A DNA stretch of 64,000 bases from Pseudomonadota bacterium (GTDB lineage Bacteria > Pseudomonadota > Gammaproteobacteria > Burkholderiales > Thiobacillaceae). Position 1 is the first letter of the stretch, and the number at the start of each line of letters is the position of its first letter. The DNA lies in NCBI GenBank assembly GCA_021802555.1, contig JAJZRU010000010.1:1-64000 (forward strand), written 5' to 3'. This document shows positions 51,783 through 61,617 of this stretch, piece by piece. The notes under the pieces were generated by a model. That model was not told the origin of the DNA and made no database searches. It saw nothing but the letters and a program-made list of their open reading frames with translations. The position numbers and the translations under genes are program-made.

Positions 51783-53311
51783 CAGCGGTCGTGCCCCGAA
51801 TAGCTCAGGTTGAAGGATTTGTTGATGAGCGGGAAGTCGGGCACGATGTTGCCCATGACCGCGTGCTCGATCGTCGGCCAGTTGTGCCATGACGGGTCAT
51901 GGCAATGGCAGCGTTCGATGCGCTGTCCGTCCGGCGTCAGTTCCAGAGCCACGAAGACTTCGCCGCGCCAGCCTTCCACCCAGCCTGCGCCGCTGCCGCC
52001 CTGCGGTGGCGGCAGCGCCGACAGGCAGGCGCCCGCCGGCAGGCCTTCCAGCATGGCGCGCAGCAGGCGCAGCGATTCGAGCGTTTCCTCGAAGCGCACG
52101 GTGACGCGCGCCGCGACGTCGCCGCCGCGGTGGGTGGCCATGTTCACGCCCAAGGTGTCGTAGGGGGGCAGCGGATGATCGGCGCGCAGGTCGAAAGCCT
52201 GGCCGCTCGCGCGCCCGGCCAGCCCCGCCAGGCCCAGGCGGGCGGCCAGGGGCGGTGCGACGCGCCCCGTGGTGAGGAAGCGGTCCTGCAGGCCGGCGTG
52301 TTCTTCGTAAATGGCCCTGAGTTTGCGCACCTCCGTTTCCACCGCGTCGCATTGGGCGCGCAGCGCATCGCGCTCGCTTGCTTGCAGATCCACGGCTACA
52401 CCGCCGGGCGCGAGGCAATCCATCAGCAGGCGATGGCCGAAGGCCGTGCGGTTCAAGCGCAGCCAGTCTTCCCTCAGGCGGGAAAAGCGCGTGAGCCCGA
52501 AGGCGAAGCCGGCATCGTTGCCCAGGGCGCCGAGATCGCCCAGATGGTTGGCCACCCGTTCGCGTTCCAGCAGCAGCGCGCGCAGCCACTGCGCTCGCGC
52601 TGGCACGGCGATGCCCCGGATGCTTTCCAGGGCCATGCAGTAGGCCCAGGCATAAGCCACCGCGCTGTCGCCGGACACGCGCGCGGCCAGACGCTGGCCC
52701 GCCTCCGGGGGTGTTTGCGCAAACAGGGCGTCGATGCCCTTGTGCGTATAACCCAGGCGGGCTTCCAGGCGCAGGATTTTTTCGCCCACCACCGAAAAGC
52801 GGAAGTGCCCCGGTTCGATGATGCCGGCATGCACCGGCCCTACGGCGATCTCGTGCACGCCGTCGCCGGTCACGGGCACGAAGGGGTAGTCCTGCAGCGC
52901 ACCCGGTGCGGCCGGCCGAGCTTCCGCGCGCAAGGGAAACCAGTCGCGCGGCCAGGCGCCGTGGTTCAGCCATGGGCGCGTATCCGCCGCGCCGTCCGGC
53001 GCGATGCCCAGCAGGTCATATTGTGCGCGCTGCATGCGGCCGGCGGCGGGAAAGATCGCGGCCAGGTCGGGATAGGTCGCGGCGCCCTCAGCCAGAGGCA
53101 GTTCCAGCCATACCAGTCCTTCCCGTACGGCATAGGCGGCCGCTACGCTGGCGCAAGCGCCCGTCTTGCCCCAGAGCGACACCAGGCGTCCGCCCGCCTC
53201 CTGCACCGCGTGGGCGGCGGCCGGCCAGGTGGCGGCGTCGGCTGTGCCCTGCCGCATGGGCAGCGGGCCGGCGAGCGGCCGCAGCGCGAGGGGCAAATCC
53301 GTCAGCGGCAT
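51782..53311 (-). CDS. hyfG: HyfG/HycE-like large subunit lacking the NiFe ligands (NuoCD-like)
   Basis: A 509-aa fusion of a NuoC-like part (about 1-140) and a NuoD/hydrogenase-large-subunit part. In true group 4 hydrogenases the metal site uses RxCGxC and DPCxxC. Here they read RVSGDS (211-216) and SFNLSYSGHDR (499-509), so the four cysteines are Ser213, Ser216, Ser503 and Gly506. The protein ends right after this motif, with no peptide for a maturation protease to remove. It cannot bind NiFe in the known way, and matches the energy-converting-hydrogenase-related (Ehr) class. The substrate is unknown. Confidence 0.9.
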   Translation of the reverse strand: MPLTDLPLALRPLAGPLPMRQGTADAATWPAAAHAVQEAGGRLVSLWGKTGACASVAAAYAVREGLVWLELPLAEGAATYPDLAAIFPAAGRMQRAQYDLLGIAPDGAADTRPWLNHGAWPRDWFPLRAEARPAAPGALQDYPFVPVTGDGVHEIAVGPVHAGIIEPGHFRFSVVGEKILRLEARLGYTHKGIDALFAQTPPEAGQRLAARVSGDSAVAYAWAYCMALESIRGIAVPARAQWLRALLLERERVANHLGDLGALGNDAGFAFGLTRFSRLREDWLRLNRTAFGHRLLMDCLAPGGVAVDLQASERDALRAQCDAVETEVRKLRAIYEEHAGLQDRFLTTGRVAPPLAARLGLAGLAGRASGQAFDLRADHPLPPYDTLGVNMATHRGGDVAARVTVRFEETLESLRLLRAMLEGLPAGACLSALPPPQGGSGAGWVEGWRGEVFVALELTPDGQRIERCHCHDPSWHNWPTIEHAVMGNIVPDFPLINKSFNLSYSGHDR

Positions 53312-53313
53312 GT

Positions 53314-54768
53314 TCAGCCCCCGATCATCTGCGCCGCCTGGCGATACCACTGTTCCAGATAGGGCGGAATGTACAGGCCTAGCATGAGCGCTATGCCCAG
53401 ATGGGCGAACACCGGCAGCAGCGCCGGCGCGTGCGGCAGGCGCCGCGCCGTGGTGGCGCCGAAGACCATGGCCAGCACGCGCCGGAAGATGGCGGCGAAG
53501 GCCACGCCCAGGCCTAGCAGCAGCAAGGGCGCGGCCCAGGGCAGTTCGCGCATGGCGCTGGTGAGGATGAGGAATTCGCTGGCGAACACGCCGAAGGGCG
53601 GCATGCCGAGGATGGCGAGCGTGCCCAGCGCCAAGCCCCAGCCTACGGTCGGGCTCACCGTCACCAGGCCGCGGATGTCATCCATGAGCTGGCTGCCGGT
53701 CTTCTGCGCGGCATGGCCCACGGTATAGAAAATGGCGGACTTGACCAGCGAGTGCGCGGTCATGTGCAGCAGACCGGCGAAGGTGGCCAGCGGTCCGCCC
53801 AGTCCGAAGGCGAAGGTCATCATGCCCATGTGCTCGACGGAGGAATAAGCGAACATGCGCTTGATGTCCTTCTGACGCGACAACAGGAAGGCCGCCACCA
53901 GCACGGAGATCAGGCCGAAGCCGATGAGCAGGCCGCCGGCGAAACCCTCGCCCAGTGCCCCGTCGGCCAGCACCTTGCAGCGCAGCACGGCGTACAGGGC
54001 CACGTTGAGCAGCAGGCCGGACAAGACGGCGGAAATCGGCGTGGGGCCCTCGGCGTGGGCGTCGGGCAGCCAGTTGTGCAGAGGCACGAGGCCCACCTTG
54101 GTGCCATAGCCCAAAAGCAGGAACACGAAGGCCAGCGAAATGATGGTGGGCTGCAACTGGCCCCGCACGGCGTCCAGGTTGGTCCACAGCAGGGCTTCGC
54201 CGCCGGCGCCCAGCACGCGGTCTGCGGCGAGATAGAGCAGGATGGTGCCGAACAGCGCCTGGGCGATGCCCACGCCGCAGAGGATGAAATACTTCCAGGC
54301 CGCCTCCAGGCTGGCCGGCGTGCGGTAGACGGACACCAGCAGCACCGTGGTGAGGGTGGCGGCCTCCATCGCCACCCACAGGATGCCCAGGTTGTTGGTG
54401 GTGAGCGCGAGCAGCATGGTGAAGGTGAAGAATTGGTACATGCTGTGATACAGCCGCATGCGCCGCGGAGTCATGCGCCCGTGATGCAGTTCCACGCGCA
54501 TGTAGACGCGCGAGAACAGGGCCGTGGTGAAGGCCACGAAGGCGGTCAGGGCGACCAGGAAGACGTTGAGCGGATCGATGAAGAACTGCTTTTGCAAGAC
54601 GGTGATCGGTCCGCTCTCGATGATTTGGACGGTCAACGCCGCGGCCGCCAGCAAGGTGGCCAGGCTGAAGAAGGCGTTGATTTCCGGCGCTCGCTCGCGC
54701 GCCCCCCAGAGGGCCAGGACGCAGCCCCCGGTCAGGGGTAGTGCCAGCAGCAGGGGCAAAAGTGGCAT
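53314..54768 (-). CDS. hyfF: HyfF-like antiporter-type membrane subunit
   Basis: A 484-aa protein of the NuoL/M/N (Mrp antiporter) family with about 13-14 membrane helices. Conserved charged residues expected for proton transfer are present: the Glu in LGILWVAMEAATL, the Lys in LLLGYGTKVGLVPLHNWLPDAHAEGP, and the Lys/His run in KDIKRMFAYSSVEHMG. It is the usual proton-pumping module of Hyf and Ehr complexes. The stop lies 2 bp before the large-subunit start; no frameshift or damage is visible. Confidence 0.9.
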   Translation of the reverse strand: MPLLPLLLALPLTGGCVLALWGARERAPEINAFFSLATLLAAAALTVQIIESGPITVLQKQFFIDPLNVFLVALTAFVAFTTALFSRVYMRVELHHGRMTPRRMRLYHSMYQFFTFTMLLALTTNNLGILWVAMEAATLTTVLLVSVYRTPASLEAAWKYFILCGVGIAQALFGTILLYLAADRVLGAGGEALLWTNLDAVRGQLQPTIISLAFVFLLLGYGTKVGLVPLHNWLPDAHAEGPTPISAVLSGLLLNVALYAVLRCKVLADGALGEGFAGGLLIGFGLISVLVAAFLLSRQKDIKRMFAYSSVEHMGMMTFAFGLGGPLATFAGLLHMTAHSLVKSAIFYTVGHAAQKTGSQLMDDIRGLVTVSPTVGWGLALGTLAILGMPPFGVFASEFLILTSAMRELPWAAPLLLLGLGVAFAAIFRRVLAMVFGATTARRLPHAPALLPVFAHLGIALMLGLYIPPYLEQWYRQAAQMIGG

Positions 54769-54769
54769 G

Positions 54770-55429
54770 TCAGTCTTCCTTGAGCTTTTCCAGATGGCGG
54801 ATGTCGAGGCTGTCGAACTGCTCGCGGATCTGGAACAGGAACACGCCCAGGATCAGCATGCCCACCAGCACGTCCAGGGCGATGCCCAGCTCCACCATCA
54901 TGGGCATGCCGTAGGTGGCCGAGGTGGCGGCGAAGAACAGGGCGTTTTCCATGGCCAGGAAGCCGATCACCTGCGGCACGGCCTTGGCGCGCGTGATCAT
55001 CATCAGGAAGGACAGCAGCACGCAGGCCAGCGCAATGCCGAGCGCACCGCGGGCGATGGAAATGGCGAGTTGGGCGATGGGCGCGGCCAGATTGAAGGCG
55101 ATGATCACCAGCACGATGCCCACCAGCATGAGAGCGGGAATGTTGATGAGGGTTTCCAGGTCCCACTGCACTTTGAGGCGCTGGATGAGGCGGTGCAGCA
55201 AATAGGGAATGAGAAAGACCTTGAGCACCAGGGTGAGCGCGGCGGAATAATACAGTTCCGGCTGCCGGGTGATGTAGGCCACCAGCGCGGTGGCGCACAC
55301 CACGGTCAGGCCCTGCAGGGTGAACAGATGGATGAGCGACAGGATGCGGCGCTGCGACAGCATGGCGAAAGCCAGGATCAGCATGAGCGCGGCGAGCAGG
55401 TTGAGGGCCTGGGAATACAGCGGTGTCAT
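54770..55429 (-). CDS. hyfE: HyfE-like membrane subunit
   Basis: A 219-aa protein with about six membrane helices, matching hydrogenase-4 component E, a NuoK-related subunit. ILSLIHLFTLQGLTVV near residue 30 and a helix with GFLAMENALFFAATSATYGMP near 150 carry the conserved Glu of NuoK-type channels (MENAL). One base separates it from hyfF. Needed to couple the antiporter module to the HyfC-type subunit (family knowledge). Confidence 0.88.
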   Translation of the reverse strand: MTPLYSQALNLLAALMLILAFAMLSQRRILSLIHLFTLQGLTVVCATALVAYITRQPELYYSAALTLVLKVFLIPYLLHRLIQRLKVQWDLETLINIPALMLVGIVLVIIAFNLAAPIAQLAISIARGALGIALACVLLSFLMMITRAKAVPQVIGFLAMENALFFAATSATYGMPMMVELGIALDVLVGMLILGVFLFQIREQFDSLDIRHLEKLKED

Positions 55430-55432
55430 GCG

Positions 55433-56380
55433 TCAGTTCCCGAGCAGGGCATGGACCAACAGCCCGATGACGGCCAGCAGAAAGGCGGTGGCGAGGAACT
55501 CGGGCACGCGGAACAAACGCATCTTAGCCGAGAAGGTTTCGATCAGCGCCAGCGCCATGCCGCCCAAGGCGAGCTTGAAAAGCAGCAAAGGAAGGGCGGG
55601 CAGCATGGCGGCGGGCGATTGCGCCTGGGCTACCCCCCAAGGCAGGAACAGCGCGATGCCTATGCAGGCATAAGCGAACATCTTCAGGCTGGCGGCCCAT
55701 TCCATGAGGGCCAGATGGCGCCCCGAATACTCCAGCAGCAGGGCCTCGTGGATCATCGTCAGTTCCAGGTGGGTGGCCGGGTTGTCCACCGGAATGCGGG
55801 CATTCTCCGCCAGCCACACCAGCGTGAAGGCGACGGCGGCCACGGCCAGGCTGGGGTGGATGGCGAACTGCTGGCGGCCCAGCGTCTCCACGATGGTGGC
55901 CAGCGATGTGGAGCCGGTGACGAGCGAGGCGTTGAACAGCACCATGAGCAGCGCCGGCTCGGCCAGGAATCCCAGCAGCATTTCCCGCCGCGCTCCCAGG
56001 CTGCCGAAAGCGGTGCCGATGTCCATGGCGGCCAGCGACATGAACACGCGGGCCAGCGCGAACAGCCCGGCCAGCGCGATGGCGTCCGCCACGGGCGCGA
56101 AGGGCAGATCCGTCGACAGGGTAGGCACGATGGCGCAGGCCAGAAACATGCAGCCGAACACTGCATAGGGCGCCAGGCGGAAGAACGGCGAGGCGCCGTC
56201 GGCCACCACCGATTCCTTCCAGAACAGCTTGTGCAGCACGCGATAGGGCTGCAGCAGGCCGGGGGCCGAACGGTTCTGCAGCCAGGCGCGCCAGAGATCC
56301 ACCCAGCCTTTGAGTAGCGGCGCCAACAGCAGCGCCAGCAGGACGGCGAAGGATTGCGCGAGCAGGCCGAAGTAATTCAT
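55433..56380 (-). CDS. hyfC: HyfC-like membrane subunit (NuoH family)
   Basis: A 315-aa protein with about eight membrane helices. The NuoH/HycD signature is seen in ENARIPVDNPATHLELTMIHEALLLEYSGR, with the conserved acidic residues facing the quinone or active-site cavity. The N-terminal PGLLQPYRVLHKLFWKE matches the HyfC start. It links the membrane arm to the peripheral HyfG/HyfI pair. The ATG overlaps the hyfB stop (ATGA). Confidence 0.9.
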   Translation of the reverse strand: MNYFGLLAQSFAVLLALLLAPLLKGWVDLWRAWLQNRSAPGLLQPYRVLHKLFWKESVVADGASPFFRLAPYAVFGCMFLACAIVPTLSTDLPFAPVADAIALAGLFALARVFMSLAAMDIGTAFGSLGARREMLLGFLAEPALLMVLFNASLVTGSTSLATIVETLGRQQFAIHPSLAVAAVAFTLVWLAENARIPVDNPATHLELTMIHEALLLEYSGRHLALMEWAASLKMFAYACIGIALFLPWGVAQAQSPAAMLPALPLLLFKLALGGMALALIETFSAKMRLFRVPEFLATAFLLAVIGLLVHALLGN

Positions 56381-58401
56381 CGCCGCACCAGGAGCAAAAG
56401 CACCAACAGGGTGGCGAAGCTGTACAGGAGATAAACGGCGATGCGCCCCTGCTGCAGGCGGCCCGCCTGGCGGGCAACGAATTCGACGGCGCGCGCCACG
56501 GGCAGATAAAGACCGGTCCAGAAGCGGTCTTCGATTTCGACGCGGTAATGCGGCTGCGCGTCGAAGGCATCGGGCAGCTCGCGGCGCATGCGGAAGAAGG
56601 GTTCGAAAATCTGGCGTATGGGCTGGCCCAGCCCTTCGGCGCTGTCCTGCATGCGCGCGCTCTGCCAGGGATGGCCGCAATCCCAAGGCGGCGCGCGGCG
56701 CAGGCGTCCGTGGTAGAGCCGGCGCACCAGCAGGGCGGCGAGCAGGCTCGCAGCCAGTATGCCGGCCAGGAACACCGCCGGGCCATAGCTGGCGCGCTCG
56801 ACCGAGATCGGCGCCAGCAGCCACCAGCCCTGCTGCGCCACGGCCGGCCCCAGGCCGGCGCCTACCAGCACTCGGGTGATCGGATCGACGGCCTGAATGA
56901 CGATATTGGGCGCCAGGCCCAGCGCCACCGAAACCGCCGCCAGCCACAGCAGCGCGGCGCGCTCCATGACGCCGGCGTCGTGCGCGTGGGCGAGGCTGGC
57001 CTCGCGTGGGCGGCCGAGAAAGATCACGCCGAAGAACTTGACCATGGCGTAGCCCGCCAGCGCGGCCACCAGCACGATGACGGCGGCGACCACGGGGATG
57101 AGCATGTTGAGAAAGCCGTTGGGCAGGCCGGGGGTAAACAGAAAGCTCTGCAGCAGCAGCCATTCGGAAACGAAGCCGGAGAGCGGCGGCAGCCCGGCGC
57201 TGGCGAGCACGCCGACGAAGCCCAGCCAGGCCACCCAGGGCATGGTGCGGATGAGTCCGCCAAGATGGCCCAGGGCGCGCTGCCCGGTCGCGTGCAGCAC
57301 CGATCCGGTGACGAGGAACAGCAGACTCTTGAAAAACGCGTGGCTGGCGGCCTGGTAAAGCGCAGCGGTCAGCGCCAGCGCCGCGAGGGCGTGCATGCCG
57401 TAGGCGCGGAACAGCAGGGCCAGACCGATGCCGGCGACGATCAGGCCGATATTCTCGATGGACGAATACGCCAGCAGGCGCTTCATGTCGGTCTGCACCG
57501 TGCTGAAGACTACGCCGTACAGCGCGGTCGCCAAGCCCAGGGCCAGCAGCAGCGCGCCCCACCACCATTGCGGTTGGTGCAGCAAATCCAAGCTCACGCG
57601 CAACAGGCCATAGATGGCGGTCTTGAGCATGAGGCTGCTCATGAGCGCGGACACCGGCGAAGGCGCCGCCGGATGCGCCTCCGGCAGCCAGACATGCAGC
57701 GGCAGCAGGCCCGCCTTGGCACCGAAGCCCAGGAGGGCGAGCAGGAATGCGGCGGAGGCCCAGAACGGCGTGAGCTGCCGGTGCGCCATGTCGGCGAAGC
57801 CGTAGTCTCCGGTTTTGCCCGCGAGCACGCCGAAGCACAGCAGGATGGCGATGGCGCCCAGGTGGGCGATGAGCAGATAAAGAAAGCCGGCGCTGCGGGT
57901 CTCTTCCGAGCGGTGATTGGCAATGACCAGGAAGAACGAAGACAGCGCCATCACTTCCCACATGACCATGAAGACATAGGCATCGGCGGCGAGCAGCACC
58001 ATCGCCATGCTGGCGAGAAAGAGCAGATAGCCGAAGGCGAACAAGCCGGGCGGCGTGGCGTCGTCGCCGCGCACATAGCCGCCGGTGTACAGAGACACGC
58101 CGGCGCCGGCGTAGCCCAGCAGAGCCAGGAAAAAGGCGGACAGCGCATCGAGGCGCAGATGGAAGGGCAGGCCGGGCAGGCCGATGGCAAGCACCGCGGT
58201 CTCGGCGCCCCCGCCCAGACCCCACAAGGCGGCGCTGCCCAGCAGGGCCCCCGCCGCGGCAGCGAGAGGGAAAATGGCCCGTGCGACTACGGTGCGGCGC
58301 CGCAGCAGGAAAAGGCTCAGCAGGGCCAGCGCCAGCCAAAGTGCAACGGCAAGCAAAGCGGCGTCGATCGCGAGCAGGCCGGCAAGGCGTCCGTCATGCA
58401 T
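56377..58401 (-). CDS. hyfB: HyfB-like antiporter-type membrane subunit
   Basis: A 674-aa protein, the first gene of the cluster. About 14-16 membrane helices in the NuoL/M/N pattern, with MWEVMALSSFFLVIAN (conserved Glu), LLALLGFGAKAGLLPLHVWLPEAHPAAPSPVS (conserved Lys) and MKRLLAYSSIENIG. The C-terminal extension (PWDCGHPWQ onward) with a last helix is typical of HyfB/HycC. With HyfF it gives the complex two pumping modules. Start: ATG at 58401; no strong ribosome site seen. Confidence 0.9.
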   Translation of the reverse strand: MHDGRLAGLLAIDAALLAVALWLALALLSLFLLRRRTVVARAIFPLAAAAGALLGSAALWGLGGGAETAVLAIGLPGLPFHLRLDALSAFFLALLGYAGAGVSLYTGGYVRGDDATPPGLFAFGYLLFLASMAMVLLAADAYVFMVMWEVMALSSFFLVIANHRSEETRSAGFLYLLIAHLGAIAILLCFGVLAGKTGDYGFADMAHRQLTPFWASAAFLLALLGFGAKAGLLPLHVWLPEAHPAAPSPVSALMSSLMLKTAIYGLLRVSLDLLHQPQWWWGALLLALGLATALYGVVFSTVQTDMKRLLAYSSIENIGLIVAGIGLALLFRAYGMHALAALALTAALYQAASHAFFKSLLFLVTGSVLHATGQRALGHLGGLIRTMPWVAWLGFVGVLASAGLPPLSGFVSEWLLLQSFLFTPGLPNGFLNMLIPVVAAVIVLVAALAGYAMVKFFGVIFLGRPREASLAHAHDAGVMERAALLWLAAVSVALGLAPNIVIQAVDPITRVLVGAGLGPAVAQQGWWLLAPISVERASYGPAVFLAGILAASLLAALLVRRLYHGRLRRAPPWDCGHPWQSARMQDSAEGLGQPIRQIFEPFFRMRRELPDAFDAQPHYRVEIEDRFWTGLYLPVARAVEFVARQAGRLQQGRIAVYLLYSFATLLVLLLLVRR

Positions 58402-58493
58402 GTGGGGTTGATCGCATAGATGCCTGCCTGGAGCTTGGGGACGGAACGACGATGAACTATTCGGTGAATTATATGAACAACAAATTACTCTGC

Positions 58494-58513
58494 AATGTTA
58501 ACATTATTAACAT
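58494..58513. promoter_or_regulatory. AT-rich palindrome between hyfB and the RHH gene
   Basis: AATGTTAACATT (58494-58505) is a perfect 12-bp palindrome, followed by ATTAACATG, a repeat of its right arm. It lies about 93 bp before hyfB and 57 bp before the divergent ribbon-helix-helix gene, in an AT-rich island. It is a natural operator candidate for that regulator. Confidence 0.5.
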
Positions 58514-58521
58514 GATTTTGA

Positions 58522-59538
<1,017 letters not shown>

Positions 59539-59552
59539 ACGGCACGGTTGGC

Positions 59553-59912
59553 ATGGGCGGCAGCAGGATCCCCGACTTCACCGACGCCGAACGCTGGGTG
59601 GCGGCCGGCGTGCTCAAGGAGCGCTACGGCCGCGACATCGAGACCCAGGACGTCGAGACCGAGATCCGCCTGCTGCCGGACGACCGTGAACTGACGGTCT
59701 GCCCGGGTCTGTATTGGGAAGACGACGACTGTCATTTCATCGTCTCCAAGACCGGCGAGGGGCGCTACCGCTGCATGTTCTTCTACCGCGTGCTGCGCCG
59801 CTACGGCACCGGCCGGGACGAGTACGACAACCTGGGCGACTGCGTGGTCAGCTTGTTGCGCGTGCAGGCGGACCATGCGTCCACCGGCGAAGGCAGGGAC
59901 GCGCCTTATTGA
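59553..59912 (+). CDS. conserved hypothetical protein, 119 aa
   Basis: A mixed alpha/beta protein starting MGGSRIPDFTDAERWVAAGVLKERYG, with ELTVCPGLYWEDDDCHFIVSK and RYRCMFFYRVLRRYGTGRDEYDNLGDCVVSLLRVQ. Family not recognised. It lies 14 bp after adk, in the same direction, and is followed by an intrinsic terminator, so adk and this gene look like one transcription unit. No ribosome site is obvious. Confidence 0.68.
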   Translation: MGGSRIPDFTDAERWVAAGVLKERYGRDIETQDVETEIRLLPDDRELTVCPGLYWEDDDCHFIVSKTGEGRYRCMFFYRVLRRYGTGRDEYDNLGDCVVSLLRVQADHASTGEGRDAPY

Positions 59913-59935
59913 TTAGGCGGGATGGATAACACGAG

Positions 59936-59961
59936 CGCCAGACCCGCCGTCTGGCGTTTTT
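59936..59961 (+). terminator. intrinsic terminator before pfp
   Basis: CGCCAGAC (59936-59943) and GTCTGGCG (59949-59956) form an 8-bp perfect stem with loop CCGCC, followed by TTTTT. It closes the adk unit 24 bp after the hypothetical gene's stop and lies just before the pfp ribosome site, so it could also attenuate readthrough into pfp. Confidence 0.82.
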
Positions 59962-59984
59962 CTGGAATTTCAGGAGAAATGCAC

Positions 59985-61247
59985 GTGGCGAAAAAAATGA
60001 ACGCCTTTTACGCCCAGTCCGGCGGAGTTACCGCCGTGATCAACGCCTCTGCCTGCGGCGTGATCGAGGCTGCGCGCAAGCACAAGGACAAGATCGGCAA
60101 AGTCTACGCCGGCCGCAACGGCATCATCGGCGCGCTGACCGAAGATCTCATCGACACCACCAAGGAATCCGCCAAGGCCGTCGCGGCCCTGCGCTACACG
60201 CCGTCCGGCGCCTTCGGCTCCTGCCGCTACAAGCTCAAGTCGCTGGAAGCCAACCGGCGCGAATACGAGCGCCTGATCGAGGTCTTCAAGGCGCACAACA
60301 TCGGCTATTTCTTCTACAACGGCGGCGGCGATTCGGCCGACACCTGCTACAAGGTGAGCCAGCTGTCCGAAGCCATGGGCTATCCCATCCAGGCCATCCA
60401 CGTACCCAAGACGGTGGACAACGATCTGCCCATCACCGACTGCTGCCCCGGCTTCGGCTCGGTGGCCAAGTACATCGCGGTTTCCACGCGCGAGGCCAGC
60501 TTCGACGTCGCTTCCATGGCCAAGACCTCGACCAAGGTGTTCATCGTCGAGGTCATGGGCCGTCATGCCGGCTGGATCGCTGCGGCCGGCGGCATGGCTT
60601 CCAGCCCGGACACGGAAATCCCCATCGTCATCCTGTTCCCGGAAGTGCCCTTCGACGAGAAGAAATTCCTCGCCAGCGTCAACGAGAAAGTGAAGAAATA
60701 CGGCTACTGCACGGTGGTGGTGTCGGAAGGCGTGAAGGGGCCGGACGGCAAATTCCTCGCCGACCAGGGGCTCAAGGATGCGTTCGGCCACGCCCAGCTG
60801 GGCGGCGTCGCTCCGGTGGTGGCCGGCATCATCAAGCGCGGCCTCGACCTCAAGTATCACTGGGCCGTGGCGGATTATCTGCAGCGCGCCGCGCGCCACG
60901 TCGCCTCCAAGACCGACGTCGACCAGGCCTACGCCATGGGACGCGCGGCGGTGGAGTTCGCCCTCAAGGGCCACAATTCGGTGATGCCTACGGTGGAGCG
61001 CGTCAGCGATGCGCCCTACAAGTGGAAGGTGGGCATGGCGCCGCTCTCCAAGGTCGCCAACGTCGAAAAGATGATGCCCAAGAACTTCATCACCCGCGAT
61101 GGTTTCGGCATCACGGAAAAATGCCGCGCCTATCTCGCGCCGCTCATGAAGGGCGAGGACTATCCGCCCTACAAGGACGGCTTGCCACAGTACGTGCGGC
61201 TGAAGAACGTCGCCGTGGCGAAGAAGCTGGCGGCTTTCGAGGCTTGA
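59985..61247 (+). CDS. pfp: pyrophosphate-dependent 6-phosphofructokinase
   Basis: It interconverts fructose 6-phosphate and fructose 1,6-bisphosphate reversibly with PPi. I choose the GTG at 59985, 7 bp after AGGAGA; the ATG at 59979 is too close to that site. The 420-aa product shows FYNGGGDSADTCYKVS, with Asp where ATP-dependent enzymes have Gly, and PKTVDNDLPITD, whose Lys marks PPi use. IVEVMGRHAGWIAAA is the substrate motif. It precedes the proton-pumping pyrophosphatase, a pairing known from methylotrophs. Confidence 0.92.
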   Translation: MAKKMNAFYAQSGGVTAVINASACGVIEAARKHKDKIGKVYAGRNGIIGALTEDLIDTTKESAKAVAALRYTPSGAFGSCRYKLKSLEANRREYERLIEVFKAHNIGYFFYNGGGDSADTCYKVSQLSEAMGYPIQAIHVPKTVDNDLPITDCCPGFGSVAKYIAVSTREASFDVASMAKTSTKVFIVEVMGRHAGWIAAAGGMASSPDTEIPIVILFPEVPFDEKKFLASVNEKVKKYGYCTVVVSEGVKGPDGKFLADQGLKDAFGHAQLGGVAPVVAGIIKRGLDLKYHWAVADYLQRAARHVASKTDVDQAYAMGRAAVEFALKGHNSVMPTVERVSDAPYKWKVGMAPLSKVANVEKMMPKNFITRDGFGITEKCRAYLAPLMKGEDYPPYKDGLPQYVRLKNVAVAKKLAAFEA

Positions 61248-61328
61248 CGGGGGATGGCCATAACGAGCAGCAAGGGACGGAAGATGGCTTCCCTGCCTAC
61301 TGCAAACTGATGGCAGTCGACTGAAATC

Positions 61329-61544
61329 GTGACTCTCGACCGCGCACGGCAATTGCTCAAAATCCAGGCCGGCTTCGGCAGTTTCTACAACGCCAACTCC
61401 GCCAAGCTCATCCTCTCGGAAGTACAGAAGGAGCATGGCCAGGCGGCGGTCGATCAATTGATTCGGGAGCTGGAGCTGGATCGCGTGTTCGGCTTCCAGC
61501 CGGGCACGCGCTTCGAGGGCGGTCTCGCCCTGGGTCGGGAATAA
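61329..61544 (+). CDS. small conserved hypothetical protein, 71 aa
   Basis: From a GTG at 61329. The product is mainly helical: RARQLLKIQAGFGSFYNANSAKLILSEV, QAAVDQLIRELELDRVFGF, ending in a Gly-rich tail. I do not recognise the family. Its position between pfp and hppA, before a strong terminator, suggests expression with pfp and a link to PPi metabolism, but this rests on place alone. Confidence 0.65.
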   Translation: MTLDRARQLLKIQAGFGSFYNANSAKLILSEVQKEHGQAAVDQLIRELELDRVFGFQPGTRFEGGLALGRE

Positions 61545-61554
61545 AGGAATGTAG

Positions 61555-61580
61555 CGGCGGTGCGAACCGCCGTTTTTTTT
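61555..61580 (+). terminator. intrinsic terminator between pfp unit and hppA
   Basis: CGGCGGT (61555-61561) and ACCGCCG (61566-61572) form a 7-bp stem with GCGA tetraloop, followed by eight Ts. It ends the pfp-side transcript 11 bp after the small gene. hppA begins 38 bp further, so it needs readthrough or a promoter overlapping this element. Confidence 0.85.
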
Positions 61581-61617
61581 GTTCTTAGCAAGCATCACAA
61601 CACAAGGAGGAAAAGCT

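Noticed and set aside
51782-53311. Functional NiFe hydrogenase large subunit
   Set aside because: All four Ni-binding cysteines are replaced and the maturation tail is missing.
53713-58419. Long plus-strand frames opposite the Hyf-like operon (342, 597 and 623 codons)
   Set aside because: Low-complexity Gln/Gly/His/Arg-rich translations typical of the antisense of GC-rich membrane-protein genes.
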